Below are positions 12,134-23,567 of a stretch of DNA of 64,000 nt, piece by piece; within the stretch, counting starts at the first letter, position 1, and the number at the start of each line of letters is the position of its first letter. Under the pieces are notes generated by a model. That model had not been told where the DNA came from. It searched no databases and saw nothing but the letters and a program-made list of their open reading frames with translations. Source of the DNA: Patiria miniata (lineage: Eukaryota; Echinodermata; Asteroidea; Valvatida; Asterinidae); assembly GCF_015706575.1 (NCBI RefSeq), contig NW_024037059.1:34420129-34484128 (forward strand), read 5' to 3'. The position numbers and the translations under genes are program-made.

Positions 12134-12697
12134 ATGAGTAATAATGTATTATACCCCGATATTTCTGGAGGTGTACTCCAAATAAATAGTAACGAAGAAA
12201 CAAAAGTGTACAGACTTAAAAAGATTGAAGAGATTCGATCTTTAATCTTAAAAGAGAGAGACCACCGAGAGCGAACTTATACAAAAATAAAGAGAGTGAT
12301 CGACATTATTAATTACGTTGAGCTAGGATTAGATGGATTGGCGGCTATAGCGGTGGCTGTCAGTATTCCCGCTCTCTTGGGCGCTTTAGGTGTAGATATT
12401 CTGCTTAGAATCGCGTCTAAGCGATTATCCGCCAAGCTGAAAAAGCACGACCAGATTAAAATATTAGCGGACTCCAAACTTAACACGATAGAAGAATACG
12501 TGTCTCAAGCCATCAACGACGGAGATATATCGCACGAAGAGTTTATATTGATTACGAGAGAGCTCGCAAAATTTAACGAGCTTAAGCAAAAAATTAGAAC
12601 AAAGACCAGCACAAAGCTTCAAAAAATTAAAAGCGATTCAGACTTTGAAAAAGAAGTTAAAAAACGGGTAGATGAACGGTTGGCAGAGGAAAAATAA
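12134..12697 (+). CDS. Helical virus-like protein with hydrophobic core (fossil)
   Basis: A 187-residue ORF starting 25 bases after the previous stop. Residues 1-55 are charged and helical (KKIEEIRSLILKERDHRERT). Residues about 60-95 form a hydrophobic hairpin-like segment with small residues (GLDGLAAIAVAVSIPALLGA). A conserved-looking block follows (KHDQIKILADSKLNTIEE, then VSQAINDGDISHEEF), and a charged coiled-coil tail ends it. I recall the 'KH-KI--LA-SKL-TI---VS-A--D--IS--EF' pattern from multicopy invertebrate proteins of unknown function. Its compact ATG-to-stop frame and tight spacing support one gene cluster with the two ORFs before it. Confidence 0.45.
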   Translation: MSNNVLYPDISGGVLQINSNEETKVYRLKKIEEIRSLILKERDHRERTYTKIKRVIDIINYVELGLDGLAAIAVAVSIPALLGALGVDILLRIASKRLSAKLKKHDQIKILADSKLNTIEEYVSQAINDGDISHEEFILITRELAKFNELKQKIRTKTSTKLQKIKSDSDFEKEVKKRVDERLAEEK

Positions 12698-12699
12698 TC

Positions 12700-12963
12700 T
12701 CTTATCGAAAAACTTACAAGTTCAAATTCTCGGTAAATAAACATTATGAAGGCGATCCACCGAGTTATAGGCTCTATATCACCTCTTAGGGTGTCATCCT
12801 CAGCCCCGCCTTTATTGTAGCGGTCATCGTATCTTTTTAAGGCTTTATTAAATTGACTATCAATCTCTATGACTGAACGTTTATCAGCCAACCTTACACA
12901 AAGCATTGACGTTAGGTTAAAACAATCAAGTGGCTCCCCGCGGGAGCCAATAGGATAAAACAA
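12700..12963 (-). CDS. Possible converging minus-strand ORF of virus-like module
   Basis: A minus-strand frame converges on the helical-protein gene and overlaps its 3' end. The central part (LADKRSVIEIDSQFNKALKR, then a TRWIAFIMF hydrophobic stretch) looks protein-like, but the upstream part runs into the duplicated hairpins. It may be a terminal fragment of a longer protein. Weak: length and composition only. Confidence 0.25.
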
Positions 12964-12987
12964 TCAAGTGGCTCCCCGCGGGAGCCA
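12919..12987. repeat. Tandem pair of a hairpin-bearing 31-bp sequence
   Basis: The 31-bp sequence starting AAAACAATCAAG and ending in TGGCTCCCCGCGGGAGCCA occurs twice (12,919-12,949 and 12,957-12,987), 38 bases apart. The last 19 bases form a perfect hairpin: 8-bp stem TGGCTCCC/GGGAGCCA, loop CGC. It sits at the end of the virus-like module, between converging frames. Confidence 0.8.
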
Positions 12988-13114
12988 GTCTAGCTATCCG
13001 TCTTTATGAAACGTTTATCCATGGTTGCTGGTTAATATTCACAAAAGGAAAAGTTTTTAGAGGGCGCTGTTTATAAGTGGGGGGGGGGGGGGGGGGGAGT
13101 AAGGGTTTTGATAT

Positions 13115-13540
13115 GGTACCTGACGTCAGATTTCTAAACATTTGCCGCGGGGGATTCTCCTATAATTTTCCCCAACTATTTTTAGAACCGAGAGCGGCGT
13201 GTCCAGGCTTGCCACAGATTTTCAATTTTGATCCGGTGTCACATGAAAGTCCGACACCTATGAAAATCGGACCCCTTTTTCCCTATTATTGGTTGATCCC
13301 TCGCACGTGACAGGTCACTCTCCCGAAACGATCCTAAAAATAGCACAGTATCGTACTCACGCGTGCGCAGTACTGCCAATGAGTCCACATTTCATGGAGT
13401 CGGATATTCACGCTACACCGGTACCTGACGTCAGATTTCTAAAAATTTGCCGCGGGGGATTTCCCCTATATTTTTAGAACCGAAAGTGGCGTGTCCAGGC
13501 TTGCCACAGATTTTCCATTTTGATCCGGTGCCCCCACCTT
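13115..13540. repeat. Direct repeat pair flanking a dispersed repeat
   Basis: 13,115-13,237 and 13,420-13,540 are copies of one sequence beginning GGTACCTGACGTCAGATTTC. Between them, 13,239-13,419 is a dispersed repeat with an inverted copy at 22,779-22,962 (shared words: CACGTGACAGGTCACTCTC and CATTTCATGGAGTCGGATAT). A long G run precedes the first copy. Confidence 0.7.
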
Positions 13541-13850
13541 CCCTACTACTATTATTTATCTCTATGCATCAACAAAATAGTATCAATCTACTATCAATAT
13601 ACTAAAAGTAGAAAGTCGAGGTCAAAGGTCATCTGGAAATTACGCTTGTCTTTAAAAAGGGGTGATAATGCAAGATTTTAGAAAAAAAATCCAAATTTAT
13701 TATGCCTCTGTCCTTGGTTGAAGGATTGTGTAAATTTTATGACTTAATTATTGAACTTTGAAATGTAGACCTTTCAAAATTAAAAACAAAAACAATCAAA
13801 GATTACAAAACTTGACTTTTTAATTGATGCTGGGAATTTAACCACGATAT

Positions 13851-14526
13851 GGGGGGTAGGAAAAAAAAGTGCAACCCAAACCCCCAAAAATATATTTCAT
13901 ATTTAAAAAATATGTAGCACCAAAATAATAATGACTGGAAAGCAAATTTCATAAGCTACTTTTAGATGAAAAAAAAAATACTGAAATTGCTCAATCCGTT
14001 CACAGAATAGCACCATTTAAACGCAATGACCCTAAAACCTGCCTTGTCCACAAAAAGCAATTTATTGTGTGTTTTGACTGTTTGGAACAACAAAGAAAAT
14101 GACACAGAATACTTGTTTCAGCAACAGTACTGTCAACAACTGTAGTACACAATATCTTTATTAAAAAACCTGGTTAGGCAAACAATATGATTTATAGAAT
14201 CTTTTCTTTTTAAAGACGGGCCTCAAAAGGACTTTGTTGAATATTGTTAACGTTTAAACTGACATTTTTATCGCTGGTGATGTTTGAAGACAATTGTGAC
14301 GAAGATTCTTGAAATCGCATCTTTTAGACGAGACAGGTTTTAGGGTCATTGTGTTTAAATGGTGATATTCTTTGAACGGCTTAAGCAATTTCAGTAATTT
14401 TTTTTTATCTAAAGTAGCTTATGAAATTGGCTTTCCAGTCATTATTATGTTTGGTGCTACATATTTTTTTTTAAATATGAAATATCAATTTTGGGGTTTT
14501 GGTTCCCGTTTTTTTACTCACCCTGT
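13851..14526. mobile_element. Foldback MITE (about 680 bp)
   Basis: Long terminal inverted repeats: 13,851-14,050 matches the reverse complement of 14,325-14,526, with words such as ATAATAATGACTGGAAAGC in both. The outer end reads ACAGGGTGAGTAAAAAAA on the right and a degenerate version on the left. The 54,429-54,930 element has a similar GGGTGAGT terminus, so both may belong to one superfamily. No ORF inside. Confidence 0.7.
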
Positions 14527-15357
14527 AGTTATAAGAAAAGTGTTAAAATAAAGTTTCATTTTTTTCAGTTCAAAGGCTTTAGTTGTGTCCTTTGACACCT
14601 CGTTGGGTTGTCCACGGTCAAACAGCAACACTACCTTGTGAATAGACCTCTCAATGGTGGACTGACCGGTTTGGGGCTGGACTTTTTTGGTGTGGCCATG
14701 GAGCGGAGTCATCAACCATCACGGCATTGTCACCCTTCGCTAGGTTCCTCTGGGTTTTTTGCGATTTATTTCGTCGTTTCTAGGTGGACAAGCACTCAGA
14801 CTTCCAGTATGACCAAACTGGTTAGTAAGGTACTGAACTCTGCATCATCTACGTACTGTCAATGTCAGCAGCTGACTTGGTGTGAGTGGTTCTTGAGTTG
14901 AGCATATGGGGAATTCATGTCAACATAATAATAGATTCACTGTTCATGCTTCTGCCTCAGTCATGAGACTCTTCAACAGTTCACCGTCCAACTGCTTACC
15001 ACGCTGCAGAAACAATGCATTTTCTGATCATTCTTTCCCATGCTCCAGTCATATGGCTTGCAATGGGAACATTCATGTTTAACATCACCCAATCACAGTT
15101 ATCCTTTACGAGTTTTTGAAAGATCTTGAGTTAATCAATCTCAGCAAGAGCGCTACGAAGTTCAGTGCGCTTGTCCATTCGTATATCTTGCTAGACCTCT
15201 TATACAGGTGAACATTGGTAGGCACCGAGAAACGAGTCGGTACTAAGCAATTTGGCTGTCTCAATATAAACTTCACGAGCCATGCAGATCAATAACTCAT
15301 AACCCATCATTACAGTTACTTCCGACAACTGGCAGTGGTAATCAACGTTAGGTGGGT

Positions 15358-16184
15358 TAAGTGGCGTAGCCAGGAATTTTTCAGGGGGGGGGGGGGGGCA
15401 GGGGGGAGGGGGGTGCTGGGGGGGGGGGCTGGAACATTTCATGGGGGGGGGCGTCATGCAGGGGCGTCAATCGCTTCTCAAATGTGGGGGGGGGGGCGGA
15501 CATACCTTGATCAGAACTGATGCGAGCGCGAAGCGCGAAGCCCTTACGGCGTGGGGTTCGGGGCCCGCTTAAGGGTCCCGACATAAATTCGATTCTCGAT
15601 GCTCTGTGGTGTAATCTGAGGCAATTTCTTACCACTTTAACCAATAATTATCTTAGCACAAAAGATAATATTTTAAACATAATTCTAAGCTAAAGGCATA
15701 AGAAAATTTTTGGAACATTGTTTCGAGGTTGGAGTCATTGAATCAGCTACCAGAATTCTGAGCTTTAGGCGTGGGGTTCGGGGCCCGCTTATTAAAGGGC
15801 CCCGAAAAATTTTGGATTCTAAATGCTCTGTGGTGCTATCTGAGGCAATTTCTGACCACTTTAACCAATATTTTCTAAGCAAAAGATATATTGTAGTACA
15901 TAACAGGGCCCTGTAAATGAGACACGAGTTCAAAAATCTGGGGGGGGGGGACATTTGATATTGTGTCCCCACCCTTCAAAAAGTGGGGGGGGGGGGACAT
16001 GTCCCCTGTCCCACCAGGATTGACGCCCATGGCGTCATGTAGATCAATGATAATTTTTTTAGAAACTCAAAATCTCAGTGGGGGGGGGGGGGGGGGGGCG
16101 ACTGGGGGGGGGGGGCCGACAAGGTTTCATGGGGGGGGGCGGTCGCCCCCCCACGCCCCCCCCCGGTGGCTACGCCACTGGGTG
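15358..16184. mobile_element. G-run foldback element with GTGGCGTAGCCA ends
   Basis: Begins AGTGGCGTAGCCAGG and ends in the complement GGTGGCTACGCCACT. Inside are several poly-G runs and two tandem copies (about 15,550-15,680 and 15,768-15,905) of a unit starting GCGTGGGGTTCGGGGCCCGC. No plausible protein. It sits inside the BEL/Pao remnant. Related G-run elements occur at 16,672, 30,480, 48,040 and 58,675. Confidence 0.7.
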
Positions 16185-16671
16185 AGTTTGATCGCTTATA
16201 AGCAGCTTTAACTGGATCACGCGCACAGAGGATTGCTCTTGCTCAGGGGTTCCCTGAACGAAGTTGGCCGTCATCAATGTTGACATCTATAGTCTGACGA
16301 GGGCTCGTATTTGTATCGGGAAAGCTTGCTCTTGCACCAGGCTCGGTATTAATTATTGTTCTTTATACTGCAACTCAGTTTGGGCGATCTGGAGAGGTAG
16401 CGTCCTGTGACCCTTCTCACATACCGAATGCACACTACTACTGCTAATCTCAGTTGAAAATAGTTTGAGAAATAGTCTGATCTAACTGAAGCGTTAAAGG
16501 GACATAATACAAACTAAAAAAAAGAAAGAACTAAGTCATAATTATGACTTTTAAGTCATTAAGACATTTTAAGACATATTTAATAATAATGACTTAGTAT
16601 TAAGTCATAATTATGACCTATATCTCATAATTACGACTTAGTAATTGTTAAATCATAATTATAACTTACCA

Positions 16672-16997
16672 TCTGTCGTTGGGGTTGCTGTTCAAAACGA
16701 CGATTATGCACACTAACGGTCAATATATGGTGCTTTTCAGAGCGATACATGCGTGAAATTAAAAAAAAGACACCGTGTACGGCAGATGGCACAAAAAAAG
16801 GCACCACTTCTGTTTAAAAAGGGCACTTTTTTTCAGAAAAAAGGCACTTCTTAAAAAAAGGGCACTCTTTACAAATTATTGGGGGAGGGGTAAGCGCTGG
16901 TGCAAAAAGGGCATTTGAATGGAAAAGGGCAGTCTTTACAAAATATTGGGGGGGGGGGTAAATTCCCCCTTACCCCCCGCTGGCTACGCCTATGGAA
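16672..16997 (+). mobile_element. G-run element, 3' part
   Basis: Aligns with 31,025-31,375: the same series of 'aaaagggcac' phrases, 'tttacaaattattggggg', then 'ggctacgccta' at the end. It is a truncated copy of the element at 30,480-31,375 and lies inside the BEL/Pao remnant. Confidence 0.7.
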
Positions 16998-18359
16998 AAT
17001 CTGGGCTGCGTTACCAGAGCTTGCTCTTGATAAGAGAAAGACCTCGGCAGGCAGGACTGATCTAGGACTAACGCTGGACTGAGCGTGGACTAAATGTCCT
17101 CAGGTAAGTTATGACCTCGTAGCGTCTGTACACGCGCGGTTGGCGACGAAGACGTATAACCTCTTGATGTCATTAGCAATATACCCCAGAACCACTGTGC
17201 TATCGGTGTAAAAGAAGTGAGTAATGCTCCCGTACTCCAGCTCTTTTTTCAGGAAGGTGTTCACTTTCCCAGAGGAAAAAGCTGCCGTGATTTTCAGTCG
17301 AGGTACGATTACTGGCTTCGGTGGAGTGACTCGGGATTTTCCCATGACCGAAGCCGTGCCTACACGCCCTTTCTTATCTATTGCTACACAGACCGTAGCC
17401 TTTAGTACGATTAGTGGCATCAGAGAAGCCATGCAATTCTGCGGTTTTGATGATATCAAAGAGAAATGCCTGGTTGTGGACGTCGCACCCCCTATTTCTC
17501 TCAATCTGATCTAGTTTCCTTTGAGTCGACCCATGCGAACACATATGCCGAAGATGTGTTAATCGACGAGCAAAACTGATCACCTGAGATCAAGAGAGTC
17601 AAAATGGAACCAGCGGTCACCTTGATTCCACGACGAGTCAACGGTTTGTCATCAAGGCAAATTCTAAACTGGAAATTATCGGATTCTACACACCATTTCA
17701 TTCCAAGGGTACGCTCGATGGGAATGCCTTTGGAGAAGACATCAATTCCAAGGCTGCGTTTTGGGTATTGGCCGACTTCAGTTTATCATCGTCGTCGAAG
17801 TCCTACCCTATGAAGTATACTGCTGTTCCTCCATAACACTCTTCGTATTGTGTCTTTGGCACACTTCAGTGCAACATTTGCACATGTTGGGAAAGACGTT
17901 GCACCAAACAAGTTCATCTCCATCCGGTACTCACTTGGTGACTCGTCCATCTCACCTCCCTGCCACCAAAAGAATCCAAGGTAGTTGTGATCTTAACATT
18001 GACGCCAACTTGATAGAACATACATTTGATGTCACTTCAGTTCATCCTGGTGTTCAGCACTGCATTTAAAAACGATCCTGATATTGTTACGTTTCCTAAG
18101 ACGACACAAGACTTGTGGGGTATGTACCACATTGCCCAGTGTTCAGGAAAAGTTCATCTTTTGGAATCTTCTCAGCATAGCCCTTGACCAAGATGTTCTT
18201 CATGAAAGCCTTAATCCCGATATTTAGGGTTGCTCAACTTCTCTGTCTTTAGCATGTCTCAGAGCCATTGGCTTGTTGTTGGGAAGCTGAATGTTGTCTG
18301 TGTTTAAGGGTAGTGGCAACTCGAAGTGGCCATCTTCTCGTCTGTGCAGTGGTGAAATA

Positions 18360-19130
18360 TGGGGGGGGGGGGGGCGTTAAGGGGCTATTCCCCAGATACT
18401 TTGCCTCTTCGCCACAGACAACATTTGTCCAAGAACGTCCAAAAAGGCCCAATGCGACATTAGGTTAGTTTCCTTTAAAACCGGACCTTTGAAATAGGAT
18501 AAGTAAACAATCTTACACACACAATTTTCGGTGATTTCAGGATGATGTGCCCCCTTTAAATGCCCCAATAAACTGTAACATAATTTTAAGTGCTACACTG
18601 CAGGTGTACGCAGGTCTCCCTCTTCTTCATGAAAATCGATTTTGAAAATGATACATTTTGTCTGTTATTAGTAGGTGATCTCTTCAAAACAAAATCTCAT
18701 GTGAGCTACAGGTAAGTTTAACAACATAGACTAATCTCTATCAGACTTAGCCTTACCATTTCCCACTTTATAATCCTAGGTCATTAAATCCGCAAATTTT
18801 AGACTTTGTCGTGACACGTTTAAGGAAATCGGCGCACGATATTTTGTCGAATTTCCTAACATCCATTAAATTTGTTATCTTTTTAACAATTCCGGACTTA
18901 ACTCAATAAGCCCTCAAGTTTGTGGACCGCAAAATGCTCTGTGTAAATCGTGATTTACACAGACTACTTTGGAGACTAAGAGCAGGCAATTTGGAGACTA
19001 AGAGACCAACAAAAAATACTCGCATGCATAATCCCTAAAACGACAGTCCTCATTTGTATATCAGTATACCTCATTACAATAACAAAAAGACCTAATTAAC
19101 ATGACAATTGAGCACATTTACGCATCAGAA
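18360..19130. other. Gene-free stretch
   Basis: A G run near 18,361 and AT-rich DNA with a short palindrome (about 18,943-18,960, TGTAAATCGTGATTTACA). No exon or recognisable element. Confidence 0.35.
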
Positions 19131-19134
19131 ACCC

Positions 19135-19765
19135 ATGAGGTAGACCTCATGGCGTATAGCACAAAGGTAGACCTGATCGAGGCGGCGTATGGTACAAAGG
19201 CAGACCTAAGATGGCGTATGTAACAAAGGCAGACCTACCCTGGTGTATGAAACAAAGGAAGACCTATAAGATGGCGTATGGAACAACGGCAGACCTAGCC
19301 TTTAGTCAAGTCCCACGCGCCTAAACCTGGACCATCTGGGCACGTAACGCACCCCGGATGCTGGCACGTAAAAGCGGCAAGCTTTCACTTATTTATTTAT
19401 TCACGTTATATAAATCAAGCAATATAAACCAATCATTTAACGGTGGTTTGCGGTTACCAGCAGCAGCACGCGCGCAATGGTTGTCTGGCGCCAGACGACG
19501 GCTGATTTACGTTAGTATACGTAATTCTGCATTTTCATCGGTCAATTCACAACGGGTAATGCATTATGCATGTCTACCAAATTGGTAGACAAATGTAAAG
19601 AAAAACATAAGATATGGTAAAGGCCCTCGCAGCTTCGCCGCTAGTGCTAGTCTTTTTACTTGTCAGCATCCGGGGTGCGTCACGTGTCTGGGTAAGCGCG
19701 TGGGACTTGACTAAAGGCTACGGCAGACCTAACGTGGTGTATGGAACAAAGGCAGACCTAAGATA
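19135..19765 (+). repeat. Tandem array of a roughly 27-bp unit, split by a MITE
   Basis: About six to eight degenerate units of the form 'ggcgtatggaacaaaggcagaccta' at 19,135-19,297, resuming at 19,719-19,765. The interruption is the MITE at 19,298-19,718, so the array predates that insertion. Confidence 0.8.
19298..19718. mobile_element. MITE with TA target duplication
   Basis: Terminal inverted repeats begin GCCTTTAGTCAAGTCCCACG; the inner part carries CGCACCCCGGATGCTG-like text in both arms. A TA dinucleotide flanks each side (19,296-19,297 and 19,719-19,720), and the disrupted tandem array continues on both sides, which fixes the ends. 421 bp with no transposase. TA duplication and short TIRs suggest mobilisation by a Tc1/mariner- or PIF-type transposase (inference). 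Confidence 0.85.
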
Positions 19766-19769
19766 ATTA

Positions 19770-22700
19770 AAACTGAGCTTTTTTGCTACAACTGAACTGA
19801 ATGTTTGATACGGAGGGAAAGGTCGAAAAGTGTACAGCGAGAAACATATTCCTGAAAAGGACTGGTAGATCTTAACAGTTGTGAATAGCTTACATCATTT
19901 CGTTGGATAATCTGAAAAAGTCCATGTTGTGTTTACTACACGATGGATAATGACCTTAAATTGGCTGCTGGTGGAGTAGTGATAGGAGTAGGTAAAGGTG
20001 GATTCGCGATCGAAGGAAACTGATCCAACACACAACAGACAACAGTGATTATTCCTGGAAGATTTTATTGATTCGCATTGATTAATGAAAAGAACCACAG
20101 AGTAATTTAAGTGAAATAATCGTTGATATTATAATTTGATATAAGTAGTGATGAGAATGTTGATTCTCCCATTTATTTATAGTCTTGTAAAAAGTGTAAA
20201 TATTGTAATATACGTTCTGAAAGTACAATTTTGTGTCCTTGTTTCCCTTCATTCTTGCTTGCGTTATTTTTTGTAGTAGCTTATTTGAACCGGGCTCACC
20301 ACCTAGAAATCCCAAGCCATAAAATAAGAAAATTATCAATCTGAGTTTGGTGGTGACACATGCACATGTTTATTGGTGGGCCCATCATTTTGTATTATTA
20401 TTAATGGAGCAAACTAGCATGGCTCTCATGCATATTTTGTCTTTGAATATTCCTTTGAAACTTCTGACGAAATCGTTTCCTGAGAGTAATTGAGCAAAGA
20501 TCAGATGAGTGTAGATATTTGGCATTTTGTGTAATTGACATCGGATTGATTTCACTGCTTTTTTGAATAGGGATTATACGTCGATCCGTTGAAGTTACTG
20601 GAAGTGTTGCCTAGAGGTATTACCGTCTCATGCTGATAAATTGTATCAAATATTTTCTATAAAGTTACGAGGCGTGTAGCAGAGAGAAATAGTATTGACG
20701 ATTGATTTGGTTGTTTTATTATTGTAAGGAAAGTTATTGGGTCTGACGAGACCAGTGTTGACGTAATTTTATCCAAATAGACTTTTGTTATATATTAGTT
20801 TTGAGTATTTTAATTTCGTTTATTTTCTAATTAAAAATTGTTACAATTTAACTGAAAGATTCACTCGAGTTTCTTTCTGTTTCTACATACTGCTATTGGT
20901 GGGTGACAAACGTAAAGAGAACCCTTTGTTTCGAGTAGCATTTCTGGCGCGCGTCACAGGGATAACTTGAAATGATCTTATGTGTCTTTAAACCAAAGTT
21001 TGCAATGAGAGCTCAAAGATGTTAGAACTCACCAGTGCCGAGTTTGACTCAACATTTGTTTGTAACTCTGTTTGGGTTTGGACCTCGAGCCATGACTGAC
21101 TTATCATCCCGTCGGCTTTTATTATGTCTCATTGCGAGAGAGATAGTGGCCAATACAAGTAAATTCACCCCCAGATCATATTGGTTACTGTTTGCCATTA
21201 ACAATGACCTACGACCCCGTTTATACTATCGTTCGCCAACAATAGGCCCACACGGCCCCGACATACCTACCTGCATGTACATATCGTCGTTCAATCATAA
21301 TAAATATTTGAACTTACTTTTGTCCATGAACTATGCAATTACAAACGCCCTAAAGTAAACACAATAAAAGAATGCCAACCTAATAAAAAAAAACCCGTTT
21401 CTGGAATTGAGCACAAACCATACATTTGTGTTTCTGTTATCCTGTTATTATAGATCTGTGTTATGCATTTGTTCAAATAAATTCTGCACAAAAATAATTC
21501 ATTAAATTGTGTATCAGCGCTCTGGCACCGTTTTATTTAACTGATTTACTTTCTCTGTTTTTCTTCACACTTTAATTTATAGTGTTATTAACTTACACAA
21601 CTTGACTTTATGGTAGTCTTGTTTACTTTCCCTTGCTTTTGTAATCTTTACTCACATGGTATTCTTTGGAATCTTGTGTTGTGTTTTGATGTCCTAGATC
21701 ATTTTCACACGCCACGAAACTCAATAAATTAATTAGAAAAGAACATTATTTCAAGAATATAGTATTCTTCGTCTTACGTTCAGAAAATCTGTTGAAAAAG
21801 CAAATGAAATTGACATGATGGCAAAGGACCCAACTAACAACACATTTACTCAAGTAACCGTGCAACTAATAAACCTACCTGGAACTCGAGATAATTTTGT
21901 TCAATGTGCGCGATGGTCCACTTTTCTCGTTATTGTCCCTTGCTTCTCTCTTTCCTCCCCGTTAAGGACTTTAAGGTAACTTTGCTGTCAACCTCGTCGA
22001 TCTGAAATTACACATTGATGACTGATCAGTTTCGGATAAATTATTACCAGCAGCCTTGGAGTTGGAGGAGTTTTTGCACTTGGAACTTTTTGACCAGGTA
22101 ATATGTCCTGGTGCCAACCTCTTTTTCAGGGTCTATACTTCATTTTTTAATTTGGACTTTTGGAAGGGTAGTCCCTTATTTTATACCCCGCAAGTGCAAG
22201 CGATGGGTCGATTGTTGTCGGGTCAGAAAAAAAAAGATGGTCGACTGCCGTAACGATAGCCACAGCGGTTTTTATTTCATTTTTTTTTTACTGTAATTAA
22301 AAATAAATAAATACATTTTAGGGGGTATATGCTTTGGCCTAACGTACATCATGTATATGGCCTCACTGAGCACATCAACAGGTCTGCAGGTTCTCATGGC
22401 GTAAGTACAGTTTCCAAAAATTGTTATTTTGATACTGCATTCCATCCTAGAAATCCAAAATTACTGGGAGATATCGCAAGTAGGCCGTTATGATTTATAC
22501 TGAGTCTGAATACAACTTATCCGGCATAGCTCTATTTCCCCGAAACCGTGCAACGCAATCGAATTGCAATGAGAGATTCACGTTCCTCGACTGCTCGAGG
22601 TTGCAGAACTCATCGAAGCAAAATTGACATCATCTTGACATCGATATTGTTTCAAAAAGAGATATCATTGAGTACAGTTGAACAAAATGTGCACTAATAC

Positions 22701-22778
22701 TTGTATTTGAATTTTTTTCATTGCACTTAATTTATAGAACAGTATTCAGTAGTAATTTCTTGCACTACAGTCGTATAG
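19770..22778. other. Three kb with no recognisable gene
   Basis: AT-rich, unique-looking sequence. The longest frames (for example 21,035-21,358) show no domain, signal peptide or splice context that I can defend. No clear repeat structure. Confidence 0.35.
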
Positions 22779-22962
22779 TTCCGGGTGTAGCGTGAATATC
22801 CGACTCCATGAAATGTGGACTCGTTGGTAGTATTGCGCACGCGTGAGTACGATACTATGCTATTTTTAGGATCATTAATGGAGAGTGACCTGTCACGTGT
22901 GAGGGAATAACCACTGTAATAGGGAAGTGGGGTCCGATTTTCATATGTCACCTGATCGCAAA
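22779..22962 (-). repeat. Dispersed repeat, inverted copy of 13,239-13,419
   Basis: Shares GTGTAGCGTGAATATCCGAC and ACACGTGACAGGTCACTCTC-type text with the 13-kb copy in reverse orientation, over about 180 bp. It lies just upstream of R1 copy B. Confidence 0.7.
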
Positions 22963-23567
22963 CAGTATTGAGGTTGAGCCTATTATTGCGTACTCAAGGG
23001 AATTCCCCGTTATGGGTCAACAGGATCGATTTCACCTAATCGAAAAAATCATATCCATTGCCTGAAAATAATCGATTACTGTTAGTTTGGGGGAGTAGGA
23101 ATACGGCTCTTTCACACAAGGTCTCTCTTACTTCATGTTAGTTAGTTATTATTTTTGTACAGATTGAGTAGAGACTAGAGATATTAATTGTGTGTGGTAT
23201 AAGCAATAAAAATGTCAGTAATTATGTCAGCTTGAAATCGATACTGAGTTCTCCTCTGCTAGCCCCCCCCCCAAAAAAAAGTTGGTTCTAGAACCGCGCC
23301 TGCTCCGTACCGTTTTTTCCCCTTCTATAACTTGACAATGTCATACACTAAAAATAAGCCCGCGGAATTGACCTCAAACGAGTAATGTTGATTCTACCTC
23401 ACTATCACATAGCACCTCGGCCTTACGTGAGATTGCACCTTCCACCGGAATGTATCGTCACGCTTTAGAGCATCTATTGTAATAAAACAATAGGAGACCC
23501 CTATATAACCACGCACGAGGCACATGTTCCTCAGTGCATTTTTCGTGACCGGAGTGTATCGTGTTAG

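Larger units (their letters stand above)
11325..12990. mobile_element. Virus-like gene module of uncertain family (fossil)
   Basis: Three adjacent plus-strand ORFs and a possible minus-strand ORF lie immediately after the Gypsy pol end and are unrelated to it. One ends in a hydrophobic helix plus a Pro/Thr tail, one looks like a beta-rich structural protein, and one is a helical protein with a hydrophobic centre. I recall similar small proteins as multicopy families in cnidarian and other invertebrate genomes, in a virus-like or transposon-like setting. A Polinton/adinto-like or other DNA-virus origin is possible, but no polymerase, integrase or ATPase is visible. The 3' edge is marked by a duplicated hairpin (12,919-12,987). 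Parts of the original element are clearly missing. Confidence 0.45.
14600..18350 (-). mobile_element. BEL/Pao LTR retrotransposon remnant (old fossil)
   Basis: Minus-strand pieces occur in pol order. A reverse-transcriptase region lies at about 17,700-18,300 (YRMETNLFGATS-like text, with a preceding LPLPLK-like start). The RT-RNase H junction is at about 17,560-17,700 (ESDNFQFRICLDDKPLTRRG). RNase H is at about 17,110-17,480 (AELHGFSDAT, MGKSRVTPPK, TDSTVVLGYIAND). Integrase is at about 14,700-15,120 (IASHMTGAWERMIRK, EPLTPSQLL). These phrases are typical of BEL/Pao. It is heavily broken (many breaks) and split by G-run elements at 15,358-16,184 and 16,672-16,997, so it is the older element. 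LTRs not identified. Confidence 0.75.

Noticed and set aside
15200-16211. Pro- or Gly-rich ORFs
   Set aside because: Products of poly-G/poly-C runs inside the G-run element.
21035-21358. 107-residue ORF as a possible gene
   Set aside because: No recognisable domain, no splice or promoter context, ordinary length for a chance frame in 3 kb of unique DNA.
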